Shown in pieces: positions 8,412 to 17,281 of a stretch of 20,102 bases of DNA. The stretch is from contig JAZSJJ010000010.1 in assembly GCA_045534225.1 (NCBI GenBank), positions 1-20,102 on the forward strand, in the 5' to 3' direction. Under the pieces are notes generated by a model. The model was not told the DNA's origin, did not search any database, and worked only from the letters and a program-made list of their open reading frames with translations. The first letter of the stretch is position 1. The number at the start of each line of letters is the position of its first letter. The position numbers and the translations under genes are program-made. Source of the DNA: UMGS1649 sp045534225. GTDB taxonomy: Bacteria; Bacillota; Clostridia; TANB77; CAG-465.

Positions 8412-9788
8412 ATGAAAAACGAAGAGAAAGTTAAAAAAGCTAAAAGCAATGAAAAAGCAAAAAAAGCTAAAACAAAAAAGAATTCGAAATTTTCACCACT
8501 CTCTGGAGTTTTACTAGCAGTCGTGTTGGTAGCTCTTTGTATCGTATCATATTGTGTGATACAAACAATAAGATACAAAGAATATACAGATAAAATGTAT
8601 TATTATGGATATAATGAGTTTTATTCGAATGGAAAAGCTACAGCATATAAAAAGGTATCTAATGTAGACATGTTTAGAGTCCTAATAGGTTCTCTAAACA
8701 ATGCTACAAAACTAGATAGACTAGCTTTAGTAGAAAAAACAGAAGAGATGACAGAAGAAGACGTCTGGTATCAAACTGCAAGCAAAATGAATTTAGCATT
8801 AAGAATTCTAGATGAGGATAAGAACAAAAATGCTACAAAGATAAATGCAGTTATAACAGCAATGAGAATACTAGACTCTGCAGTGGGAGCTGATGTAGAA
8901 AAAGCTACATTAAACATGTCACAAAACAAATTAGAAAAATTTGCAGCAACAGATGCAGATTATATTGCGATGGCTGTAACATTAGGAATTATTGAAAATA
9001 ATGATTCAGCATTAGGCAATAAGAAGATTATAAGAGGAGAATTAAATAAACTTGTAATGGAACTTGCTAATAAATATGCAACGGTTTATTACAAAGACAA
9101 ATACTTAGATGAAAGTGGTAACATAGTAAAAAATGCTGCTTATATTGTAACAGATAAAGCAAGCTTACCATCTAACGAAAAAGAATTTCCTTATATAGTA
9201 AGTAGTGTAGAAAAAACTGAATATGAAATGCCATTAATGGTAGAAAATGAAAAAGATTTTGTTAGTCCAAAAGAATTATTCAAAGATATGGGTAAATTAT
9301 ATGGACAAATAGATGAAACAGTTGCAAACTACTTAGAAAAAATAGTAAATGTAAATTACGAAACAATAACAGAAACAAAATTCTATAATGATATAAATAG
9401 ATACTCTATATATGATTACAATAGAGATATTGTAGATATGTATGTAGATTATGTTATAGAAAATAAAATAGCATTAAAAGGTAATGTTGAAATGTTATTA
9501 CCTGTGCTATATTATTCAGGCGAAAGATATAACGTAAGAGCTAAAATAACAATAGAAGTTCTAAATTCTGCAACAAACAAAGATCTTTTATTTGGAGATC
9601 ATGGAAATAATGTAGAATACAATGGAAAAGAAATAACAATGTATGTAGATATTCCAATGTCTATGTCAATAAACTCTAAAACATTATATGTAGAACCACA
9701 TTGTGTAGCAAGACGTTTAGTAGCTAAAACAGATAGCGTAAAAGTAGAAAAAGTTCAAGGAGGAGTAATATATGAAGAGAACAAGTAA
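8412..9788 (+). CDS. Lys-rich-tailed membrane-anchored exported protein
   Basis: 458 residues, ATG at 8412 after AGGGGGA. The first 26 residues hold 12 Lys and should stay in the cytoplasm. One membrane helix follows at about residues 29-52, then a roughly 400-residue outer domain. The first half is helical and includes, at about residues 185-220, DADYIAMAVTLGII, then IRGELNKLVMELANKY. This loosely recalls the helix pattern of S-layer homology (SLH) units, but I would not call an SLH domain from it. The second half has strand-rich repeats and ends in a polar tail. Its last 17 bases overlap the start of the giant secreted protein and contain that gene's ribosome site, so the two are translationally coupled. 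That suggests the products act together, for example with this protein as membrane or wall anchor for the giant one. No named family is recognised. Confidence 0.55.
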   Translation: MKNEEKVKKAKSNEKAKKAKTKKNSKFSPLSGVLLAVVLVALCIVSYCVIQTIRYKEYTDKMYYYGYNEFYSNGKATAYKKVSNVDMFRVLIGSLNNATKLDRLALVEKTEEMTEEDVWYQTASKMNLALRILDEDKNKNATKINAVITAMRILDSAVGADVEKATLNMSQNKLEKFAATDADYIAMAVTLGIIENNDSALGNKKIIRGELNKLVMELANKYATVYYKDKYLDESGNIVKNAAYIVTDKASLPSNEKEFPYIVSSVEKTEYEMPLMVENEKDFVSPKELFKDMGKLYGQIDETVANYLEKIVNVNYETITETKFYNDINRYSIYDYNRDIVDMYVDYVIENKIALKGNVEMLLPVLYYSGERYNVRAKITIEVLNSATNKDLLFGDHGNNVEYNGKEITMYVDIPMSMSINSKTLYVEPHCVARRLVAKTDSVKVEKVQGGVIYEENK

Positions 9789-12700
9789 AATATTATCATT
9801 ATTCATAGCATTATTTTCTATATTAGTCCTTGCTGGAACAAATAGTGTATTTGCAATAGCAGATCATCACTATTCATGGAGAAAAGATGTTAACGGAGAT
9901 GGTAAACCAGATTTAGTATTTAGAAAATACACAACAGCAACTCCAGAACAAATAGAAGAATATGTAAAAGAAAAAGCTTCAAGTTATGTTACATCTGAAG
10001 ATGGTTCAACAATTTATGGTTTTACATATAAATCAGTTGTATATCCATCAAAATGGGTAGAACCAGATTCAAACGGTGTACATAAACCAAGTACAAAAGA
10101 ATTTCAAACGATAGGTTATTCTTTCCATACAGCACAACAAGGAGTATATCCAGTAGCTACAGAAGGAACAGCCGCAGCAACAATGATATCTCATGATGAT
10201 TATGGAGTAGTAATACCAATATCTAATACGATAACTAATGCGTTAAACTATTTTAACCACGTTTCAAGTAAAATTGTTAAACCTCAGTTATTAGATGATG
10301 ATGAAGTTCTTGAATCAATACCTTCATTAATATATGAAGTATATAGCAACAAAGGTGCTATAAAACAAGTGCCATTTGGTACGAAGTGGAACATAAGTAC
10401 AGTTCAACCACAAAATAGACTTATATATAGATACGCTATAGTAGAAGCATACAGAGGAGAAGCTGGCACTTTAGATACTGAGTATTTCTATATAGAAGAA
10501 CGTGTAATTTATCACGATGATTTATTAAAATTAAGAGAAGCATTAAAAGAAAATGGTTTCTCTGAAAGTCAAACATCATTATATGTATCAGATATAGTAA
10601 TATCTGGAGCACAATATGATGACGGTGGATATGAATTAGCAAGAACAGCAGCAGAATTCTTTAGCCAATATCAAAAACGTGGCTATACAAGAGAATTCTG
10701 GCCAGTAGATGTAGTTGGTACTGCTGAAGATGCAACAAGAGCAGCGTTAAATGCTTTTGATAATGCAATAACAATACCAAGAAAATCTAAGAGAAATGTA
10801 TATATTAGACACATAAGCATTGGAGAAAATACTGCAGTAACTGCATCAGCATTAAGCAGAGCAACATTCTTAAGTGCAATAAATCCACAAATGCAAATAA
10901 AGGATGATTTCAATGCAGAATATACAACTATTTATCCAAATGAAATTCTAGATGGACAAATAGAAATATACGAAGGCAACATAGATATATACCAATATCT
11001 AAAGAAAGTTGCAAACGAATATCCAGGTACAGAACAACATGTTGCAATAGGATATAATGCAGCAGGAGGAAATTCTCTTGAAGAAGCTGTATTTAACGTA
11101 AATTACACTTCGGCAAATGGAAGAATATATGACGGAAGCACAGTAGAAATAGATGGTCTAATAGCAGAAAGCGAAGCAGAATGGGTAGTAATAGATTTCT
11201 ATTATACAAAGAAACCAGAAGTTGTATATGTAAACCACTTATTTGTTGATGTAAACAACAAAGTACTTCCAGCAGCAAAACAAAACATAAAGGCAAATGA
11301 TACAGCATTTATGGGTGCATTATTTACAGATCCAATATCTGCAATAAAACCACCATATGATTCTATGGGAGACAATGAAACAATAATAAATTACATCCAA
11401 GAAAGATATTATAGACAATCTGGAAAAACAATACTAGTAAGAACATCACTAGACTTGTTAGATGAAAGATTTACTCTAAAATATATTTGGGAAGGTGTTA
11501 AATATATAGGATATCAAAAATACAATTCATATGTAACAGTAGAGAGCCTATATGGAAGAGAAGTTTCACCAAGAAAAGATTGGTACAAACCATTCGATAC
11601 AATTTTAGGTGTATTAATAGAACCAGGAACAAAACAAGTTAACTTCTATTATTACAACAAAGATAAACAAGAAGCAGCAATACCAGATAAGTTTATATCA
11701 ATGAAATACTACTTCAAATCTAACACAACAGATGAAGGAGATTGTTTCACTGAAGAAGGTAATGAAGTGTTATCAGTACCATCTGGAGTAAAAGCAAAAG
11801 CAGGTTTAACAGAGTTATCTAAAGTAATGGCATCTGCAATAAACCTAGAATATATAGATAAGAAAAACAATAAACATGATGTAGACATTACATTAAACTA
11901 CGCATGTGGTAATGAAAAAACTACAATAAATATAGACAATGTTAAATATTCATTTAGCTACTTTAGAGTAGATGAATTAGTAGTAGATACACTACAAAAA
12001 GTAACAGTATTTGATGCTAGTGAAAAATGGGCTTCAACAAACGGTACACCAATGTTCAATTGGTCAAACGATAAAAAAGAATACAATTTCAATACATCAA
12101 ATCCTTCAATTTCAGCAAAAGCTATAAAGACAATAGATACTTCTGATTATGACAACATTACAAATTGGAAGAATTACGCAACAGTAAAAATTGAAGATAA
12201 TAAAGGAAATGTAAGTTCAGAAAACCCTACAGATGTATCTTTAAGTCATACATTCTTAACTTCAACTCAAATGTCAAGAGTAGATGCAAATGGTGATGGA
12301 AAAGTAAACGCTAAGGATAAACAAAAAGCACAAAAAGATGTGGACGATGCAGCAAAGACACTTGCAAATCTTAGAAAAGTACATGAATACACATTAAATA
12401 AACTTGCAGACAAACAAGAACAATATGATAGAGCATATGCAGATTATCAAAGCGCAATGGATCAAAGCAGCATACTAGCAGCGGCAATAACATGGGCTAC
12501 AAATGCTAAAAATGAAGCGCAAGCAGCATTAAATAGTGCACGTAATGGTGTAACAACTCAAAACAATATAATAACAAATAAGAACGACAATATAAGAACG
12601 TATAACACAAACATATCAAATCGCGAAAGTTGGATATCTACAGCAACGTATACTACAATACCAAGTCTACAAAGACAACAAGCAAGACAAGAAGGAGAAC

Positions 12701-15700
12701 TTGAAGACTTAGAAGATTTATACTCAGAGTATGTAAGTGATCGTTCACCATGGTATGATACAAAAGCTAGTTATGAATCAGCACAATCTTCAGCCGAATC
12801 TGTAAAAGCTTCATATGAAGGCAATAAAACAGCTCTTAATACTGCTATAGCAGCAGCAAGTAGTGCTATAAGCAAAGCAAATTCGGACATTGCAAAACAT
12901 TGTGTGGATAATGGAGACGAGGCATTATGTGCAGGTGCAAGACAAGCATTAAACGAAGCTAATGAGGCAAAGAGAGTAGCAGATGCTAATTATGCAGCAA
13001 ACGATGCCTTAATAGCAGAACAAAATAGAATAATAGCTGATTTACAAGCTTCTATAAACAGCGCTCAAGCAACTATAGATGAATACACAAGATTAATAAA
13101 CTCAACATCAAGTTCAATAACTGCTAAAAAAGCAGAAATAAATACAACAAAACAAGATATCGTAAACACAAATAATAATATAACTAGCTGGAGAAACGAA
13201 ATAACTACAAATAGAAATAATATAACAAGCGCACAAAATGCTATAAAAGTTGCACAATCAGAAAGAGCTAGATTAAATGGTTTAATACCAAGTTTAACAA
13301 GAGAATTAACTTCAGCACAATCTAGATTAGATCTTGCAAATAAAGAATTTAACCTATTCAAAGAAGCAAATCTAGTTGTTAAACTAGCATGGTTAGAACT
13401 ATGTGAGATAGAATTAAACCATCGTAAGAAATCAGCAGAAAAAGCATTAAATGCTATAAACTCAGCTGAATCAAAACTTGCTAGTGCAGAAAGATATCTA
13501 AATACATTAAATACTTATTATGATTCATATAAAGCACAATATGATATATTCGCTTCAATAAAAGATAAAAAAGCTTTAACATCAGATTTAAGTATATTAG
13601 TTTCAACTAAAGAGAAGAAGGAAGTCGCAGATACAATGGGCATTAAGATTACATTTAAAGTAAGCAATATGCACATTACGATCGGTGGAGAAAATCTAAA
13701 CGATCCAAATAGACTTACAACAACAAAGAAAATAAACTTATCTACAGCTATCGATCAAACAACAGAACTTGAAACACCAGAACCATTATTCTATCAAAAA
13801 GCATATAATGGAATTGGTACTAAAGTAACAGAAGCAGATTATTCACAATATGATATAGCAAAAACAGTTCCTAACGGAGTAAGAACAATATCTGCAGAAG
13901 CTAAATATAAAACATCAGTACTAATCAAGAAAGACACATTACTATATGACTCAACAGTTAAGAGTGTTGTAGACGATGTTTACTATTCAAAATTCATAGA
14001 TAAGAAACAAGAGTTAACAGATGGTGAATTCAAATTAGATTATGATGGTCTAATTACACAAACTGCAAGAAAAGTTAATATTTATACACCAATAGCTGCA
14101 TCAGCAACACTACAATCTGATTCATATCAATTAGTAGATCAATCAAACATAACAAGCAGCTCAGTACAATTAATACAACTTGGAGTACCATTCACAGTAA
14201 CATTTGGTAACAAAGTAGAAAGTACAATTAAACCATATAGCTCTCTAACAGATGCTAAGAAATATGCAGCAGGCTACTATATCAAATTTGATTTTGATAT
14301 AACAACAGCTTCAGTATATAGAAATGGCGTTGAAAGAGGTTGGGTAACATCAACTGGTTCAATAAGTACAAACTTAACTAATAGAAAGAAAGATGTAATA
14401 AAAGCTGGTACATGGATAGGACCAATAACTAGCGGTACATCAAGTACACAAATTAAAGCAACAGTATATTCTGATGTAACAGATGATACAATAAATGCAG
14501 CGGAAGAAAATCGTTCATATACAGTAAGAGCATACGCATATAACGCTACAAATCTTGTAGACTCATACGGACGTTCATTATCTGGATATTACGGAAATAA
14601 ATATGATTTATTGGTAGACATGTTACAAAATAGAGCAACTGTAAAAGCAACTGTAAAAAATATCTGTACAGATAAAATTACAACAGGCGCTGAAACAGAT
14701 ATGCCAAGCTATTTCGCAGACAGAAAATACGAACTAGTAGTTCTAAATAAATTATATGACTTTAGAATTACAGACTTAAAAGACGTTTCATGGAAAAATG
14801 TATTTAGAGAGAATAGAAATTCTGTAGTAAATGCACATACAGGAGATTTATACTACTCTGGAATAAGAAAATGGGTATACTCTAACCTAGATCCAACTAA
14901 GACAGTTGCAAGAACAACTGCAGAACTTGGAAAAGATCCAGTTAGAACATTACCATTAGGACCTTACAAGAATACAGATAAGACATATGTAAAAGCACCA
15001 AAACTTGGATACTCATTTAGCTATGATATGAAAGTAACTGGCGCATACTATGATGCAGATGGTAAACCATTAACTAATAAATATGTAGATATTAAAACTA
15101 AATTCTACTTCATATCTAAAGATGGTAAAACATTCTTAGAAGAAGGAAAAGGCGGAATCTACTTATTCTATAAGAATGCAGATGGTAAATATGTAAGAAT
15201 CAATGAAACAAACGGTGGAGGATATGAATTAAAATTCACACCAAATGATCCGTACAGATATATAACAGATAAAGAAAAAATTACTTTATCTAAAGATGAA
15301 GAGGTACTTGGAAATCTAAGAAATATTAGATTAACACATGAGATGGCAACTGTATATCAATCATACGATACAGCTAATACAGCTAATAACGGAACAATAA
15401 TAACATACTATGGTGAATACAAACTTCCAAACTCAACTATTGCAGTAGCAGTAGATTCAAGTGGAAATTATGATATAAACAAACCATTAAAGAATGGTTA
15501 CATAGGAGTTATCTTTGATATAACAGCAAAAGCCGGAACATATGGAAAGAACTCTACACCAATAAGCTTATCATACGGAGCAGCTACAAAGACTTATTCT
15601 GAAATAAATGCAAATCGTAAAGGTGAAGATTTATTAAAAACAATAGATGCTGCAAATACTTCTCAATGGGATTATGAAGGATATCTAGGATTTAAGAATT

Positions 15701-15846
15701 TCGGATATACAGCAACATTTACAGCAGCAACATCTATGCGTTTAGAAGATGGTCAATGGTCACTTTCAAATGCACTATACAAGAAGATTAAAGGAACAGT
15801 AATCCTTTATGACGCAGATGATAGAGCAGCTACAGACTATGAATAA
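9772..15846 (+). CDS. Giant secreted surface protein with EF-hand-like loops and coiled coil
   Basis: 2024 residues. The ATG at 9772 lies 17 bases inside the previous gene after AAGGAGG. A classical signal peptide covers residues 1-28 (basic start, hydrophobic core, cut after SVFA). Directly behind is the calcium-loop motif DVNGDGKPD (residues 39-47), and a second, DANGDGKVNAKD, lies at 838-849; both resemble dockerin or FG-GAP/EF-hand loops. Residues 50-830 are beta-rich. Two FYY strand ends (about 475 and 626) and VYVNHLFVDVNNKVL look like MucBP-type units. A long Ala/Asn/Gln-rich coiled coil covers about 850-1265, interrupted by a turn with Cys1044 and Cys1053. The remaining 760 residues are beta-rich. 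There is no LPxTG, SLH, choline-binding repeat or C-terminal membrane helix, so attachment must be non-covalent or through a partner. It could be an adhesin or filament-capping protein. The terminator 18 bases downstream ends the operon. Confidence 0.7.
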   Translation: MKRTSKILSLFIALFSILVLAGTNSVFAIADHHYSWRKDVNGDGKPDLVFRKYTTATPEQIEEYVKEKASSYVTSEDGSTIYGFTYKSVVYPSKWVEPDSNGVHKPSTKEFQTIGYSFHTAQQGVYPVATEGTAAATMISHDDYGVVIPISNTITNALNYFNHVSSKIVKPQLLDDDEVLESIPSLIYEVYSNKGAIKQVPFGTKWNISTVQPQNRLIYRYAIVEAYRGEAGTLDTEYFYIEERVIYHDDLLKLREALKENGFSESQTSLYVSDIVISGAQYDDGGYELARTAAEFFSQYQKRGYTREFWPVDVVGTAEDATRAALNAFDNAITIPRKSKRNVYIRHISIGENTAVTASALSRATFLSAINPQMQIKDDFNAEYTTIYPNEILDGQIEIYEGNIDIYQYLKKVANEYPGTEQHVAIGYNAAGGNSLEEAVFNVNYTSANGRIYDGSTVEIDGLIAESEAEWVVIDFYYTKKPEVVYVNHLFVDVNNKVLPAAKQNIKANDTAFMGALFTDPISAIKPPYDSMGDNETIINYIQERYYRQSGKTILVRTSLDLLDERFTLKYIWEGVKYIGYQKYNSYVTVESLYGREVSPRKDWYKPFDTILGVLIEPGTKQVNFYYYNKDKQEAAIPDKFISMKYYFKSNTTDEGDCFTEEGNEVLSVPSGVKAKAGLTELSKVMASAINLEYIDKKNNKHDVDITLNYACGNEKTTINIDNVKYSFSYFRVDELVVDTLQKVTVFDASEKWASTNGTPMFNWSNDKKEYNFNTSNPSISAKAIKTIDTSDYDNITNWKNYATVKIEDNKGNVSSENPTDVSLSHTFLTSTQMSRVDANGDGKVNAKDKQKAQKDVDDAAKTLANLRKVHEYTLNKLADKQEQYDRAYADYQSAMDQSSILAAAITWATNAKNEAQAALNSARNGVTTQNNIITNKNDNIRTYNTNISNRESWISTATYTTIPSLQRQQARQEGELEDLEDLYSEYVSDRSPWYDTKASYESAQSSAESVKASYEGNKTALNTAIAAASSAISKANSDIAKHCVDNGDEALCAGARQALNEANEAKRVADANYAANDALIAEQNRIIADLQASINSAQATIDEYTRLINSTSSSITAKKAEINTTKQDIVNTNNNITSWRNEITTNRNNITSAQNAIKVAQSERARLNGLIPSLTRELTSAQSRLDLANKEFNLFKEANLVVKLAWLELCEIELNHRKKSAEKALNAINSAESKLASAERYLNTLNTYYDSYKAQYDIFASIKDKKALTSDLSILVSTKEKKEVADTMGIKITFKVSNMHITIGGENLNDPNRLTTTKKINLSTAIDQTTELETPEPLFYQKAYNGIGTKVTEADYSQYDIAKTVPNGVRTISAEAKYKTSVLIKKDTLLYDSTVKSVVDDVYYSKFIDKKQELTDGEFKLDYDGLITQTARKVNIYTPIAASATLQSDSYQLVDQSNITSSSVQLIQLGVPFTVTFGNKVESTIKPYSSLTDAKKYAAGYYIKFDFDITTASVYRNGVERGWVTSTGSISTNLTNRKKDVIKAGTWIGPITSGTSSTQIKATVYSDVTDDTINAAEENRSYTVRAYAYNATNLVDSYGRSLSGYYGNKYDLLVDMLQNRATVKATVKNICTDKITTGAETDMPSYFADRKYELVVLNKLYDFRITDLKDVSWKNVFRENRNSVVNAHTGDLYYSGIRKWVYSNLDPTKTVARTTAELGKDPVRTLPLGPYKNTDKTYVKAPKLGYSFSYDMKVTGAYYDADGKPLTNKYVDIKTKFYFISKDGKTFLEEGKGGIYLFYKNADGKYVRINETNGGGYELKFTPNDPYRYITDKEKITLSKDEEVLGNLRNIRLTHEMATVYQSYDTANTANNGTIITYYGEYKLPNSTIAVAVDSSGNYDINKPLKNGYIGVIFDITAKAGTYGKNSTPISLSYGAATKTYSEINANRKGEDLLKTIDAANTSQWDYEGYLGFKNFGYTATFTAATSMRLEDGQWSLSNALYKKIKGTVILYDADDRAATDYE

Positions 15847-15863
15847 TAGAATGTAACTAAATA

Positions 15864-15897
15864 AAAACTCTCAAGATTATCTTGAGAGTTTTTTCTT
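15864..15897 (+). terminator. Strong intrinsic terminator ending the surface operon
   Basis: The arm AACTCTCAAG (15866-15875), loop ATTAT and arm CTTGAGAGTT (15881-15890) pair perfectly and are followed by TTTTCTT. Flanking A's and T's extend the stem to about 12 pairs. It sits 18 bases after the stop of the giant gene, and the next gene has its own promoter. Confidence 0.9.
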
Positions 15898-15944
15898 GTA
15901 ACTTTTAGATTTATGTAAGATTATGGCTAATAATATCAACTCAA

Positions 15945-15973
15945 TTGACATTAGAAACCATTAAATATATAAT
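15945..15973 (+). promoter_or_regulatory. Consensus SigA-type promoter of the ytvI-like gene
   Basis: TTGACA (15945-15950) and TATAAT (15968-15973) are both perfect, with a 17-base spacer. The predicted transcript would start near 15980, only about 13 bases before the ATG and right at the ribosome site AGAGGTGGAG (15981-15990). The leader is thus very short. Confidence 0.85.
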
Positions 15974-15992
15974 CTTAAAAAGAGGTGGAGAC

Positions 15993-17087
15993 ATGTTAGA
16001 TTACAAGAAGACAGGGGCAAAACTATTAGCACTTGCTGGAGTAGTTGTTGCGGTTTTTGCCGTAATATATTTAGGAATATATTTCTGGCCATTTGCAATA
16101 GGAATAGCATTAGCATTTTTATTAGAGAAACCGGTTAATGCAGTAGTTTCAAAATTAAAAATTTCAAGAAAGATTGTTGGTACAATTGCAGTAGCTATAA
16201 CATTTTTATTAATAGCAGGAATAATTGCATTAGCAATAACTTCACTTGTTAATGAAGCAATATCTTTAAGTGCGAAAATCCCTAATATATATGAAAACTT
16301 AAAAATAGAATATAAAACAATATATACATCCATAACAGAAATGTTAGACAGAACACCGTCTGGAGTATCTGAATCGTTGTATAACATAGGATTAAACATA
16401 TTATCTAAATTAGCGACACTTACAACAAAATTGGCGAATACAATTATAAACTTCATAATATTTATACCTAACATATTAATATATATAATAGTAACATTTC
16501 TAGCTACATTGTTCTTAGTAATAGATAGAAGAACAATAACAAAATTTATGACGGATGTACTACCTAATAGCTGGGTAAAAAAGATTACAGATGTAATAGC
16601 AAAATGTTTTATATCTTTAACAAAATATTTAAAAGCATTGTTTATATTAATAACAGTTACATTTGTAGAATTGTTAATAGCATTTGTAATACTTAAGGTA
16701 GACTATCCATTAACTATTGCAATAATAGGGGCATTAATAGATGCCTTACCTATATTAGGAATAAGTGCATTATTACTTCCTTGGGCAATATATTCTGCAG
16801 TAACAGGAGAACTTGGATTTGGAATTTCTTTGGTAATTCTTTATTTTATGATGACAATAATAAGACAATTAATAGAGCCAAAGGTAGTAAGCAACAACTT
16901 AGGAACACATCCATTTATAACTTTACTATGTATGTATTTAGGATTTAAGATACTAGGTTTAGCAGGATTAATCATAGGACCAGTCCTTATGATAATATTC
17001 AAAAATGTTTTCTCTACAATGTTTAAGGCAGGGTATTTTAAGAATATATTTGTATTAAAAAAAGATAAGAAAGTAACAAAGGAATAA
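15993..17087 (+). CDS. ytvI: AI-2E family permease, YtvI-like sporulation membrane protein
   Basis: 364 residues, close to the 371 I recall for B. subtilis YtvI. The ATG at 15993 follows AGAGGTGGAG. The TTG at 15945 opens the same frame but is the promoter -35 box. The N-terminus has two close membrane segments (about 12-30 and 34-52, with FWPFAIGIALAFLLEKPVN), then a third near 65-88. An outer loop and several further helices follow. The C-terminal family signature includes ALPILGISALLLPWAIYSAVTG, IRQLIEPKVV and GTHPFITLLCMYLGFKILG. This matches the PerM/TqsA/YtvI family of 7-8 helix transporters. YtvI is linked to sporulation in Bacillus, and other members export AI-2 or move ions; the substrate here is unknown. 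The gene is a single-gene unit between two terminators. Family confidence is high; the exact YtvI label is less certain. Confidence 0.85.
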   Translation: MLDYKKTGAKLLALAGVVVAVFAVIYLGIYFWPFAIGIALAFLLEKPVNAVVSKLKISRKIVGTIAVAITFLLIAGIIALAITSLVNEAISLSAKIPNIYENLKIEYKTIYTSITEMLDRTPSGVSESLYNIGLNILSKLATLTTKLANTIINFIIFIPNILIYIIVTFLATLFLVIDRRTITKFMTDVLPNSWVKKITDVIAKCFISLTKYLKALFILITVTFVELLIAFVILKVDYPLTIAIIGALIDALPILGISALLLPWAIYSAVTGELGFGISLVILYFMMTIIRQLIEPKVVSNNLGTHPFITLLCMYLGFKILGLAGLIIGPVLMIIFKNVFSTMFKAGYFKNIFVLKKDKKVTKE

Positions 17088-17100
17088 AAGATAAATTAGT

Positions 17101-17147
17101 AAAATGGATCGTAATTAAAATATTACGGTCTATTTTATATATTTTTT
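17101..17147 (+). terminator. Intrinsic terminator after the ytvI-like gene
   Basis: The arm AAAATGGATCGTAAT (17101-17115) pairs with ATTACGGTCTATTTT (17122-17136) over 15 pairs, two of them G-U. A six-base loop separates the arms, and ATATATTTTTTC follows. It begins 13 bases after the stop. Confidence 0.85.
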
Positions 17148-17168
17148 CTAAACATATGAATAAAATAT

Positions 17169-17197
17169 TTGACAAAATATATAATATAATATATAAT
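17169..17197 (+). promoter_or_regulatory. Consensus SigA-type promoter of the acyl-CoA synthetase gene
   Basis: TTGACA (17169-17174), a 17-base AT-rich spacer and TATAAT (17192-17197) make a perfect promoter. The expected start is near 17204, leaving a leader of about 78 bases. A second TTGACA at 17221 has only a poor -10 (TAAAAC, 16-base spacer), so it may be a weaker start or chance. Confidence 0.85.
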
Positions 17198-17213
17198 TAG
17201 TACCAGGTAACAA
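17197..17213 (+). promoter_or_regulatory. FapR-like operator over the transcription start
   Basis: TTAGTACCAGGTAACAA is an imperfect inverted repeat: TTAGTACC, one central base, then GGTAACAA, with 6 of 8 positions symmetric. TTAGTACC is the half-site I remember for FapR, the malonyl-CoA-responsive repressor of lipid synthesis in Bacillus, Listeria and Staphylococcus. Against the ideal TTAGTACC-N-GGTACTAA it misses two bases. It overlaps the last base of the -10 box and covers the predicted start point, where a repressor would block transcription. The gene it controls belongs to fatty-acid metabolism, which fits. No fapR gene is in the window, so the assignment is inferred. Confidence 0.45.
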
Positions 17214-17281
17214 AAATGATTTGACAAAATGAAGACTAATATTAAAACTAATAGATTATATATAATTTGAAGGGAGATAAT

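Noticed and set aside
8990..9080. SLH domain in the 458-residue protein
   Set aside because: The helix pattern is only loosely similar, there is one unit rather than three, and the conserved SLH residues are not clear.
15945..15992. TTG start adding 16 residues to the ytvI-like protein
   Set aside because: These bases are the -35 and -10 promoter elements; a good ribosome site precedes the ATG at 15993.
17221..17266. Second promoter from TTGACA (17221) and TATAAT (17261)
   Set aside because: The spacer would be 34 bases; a nearer -10 is poor, so it is at best a weak extra start.
17267..17281. TTG start adding 5 residues to the acyl-CoA synthetase
   Set aside because: It would place the ribosome site AAGGGAG within the gene; the ATG at 17282 fits.
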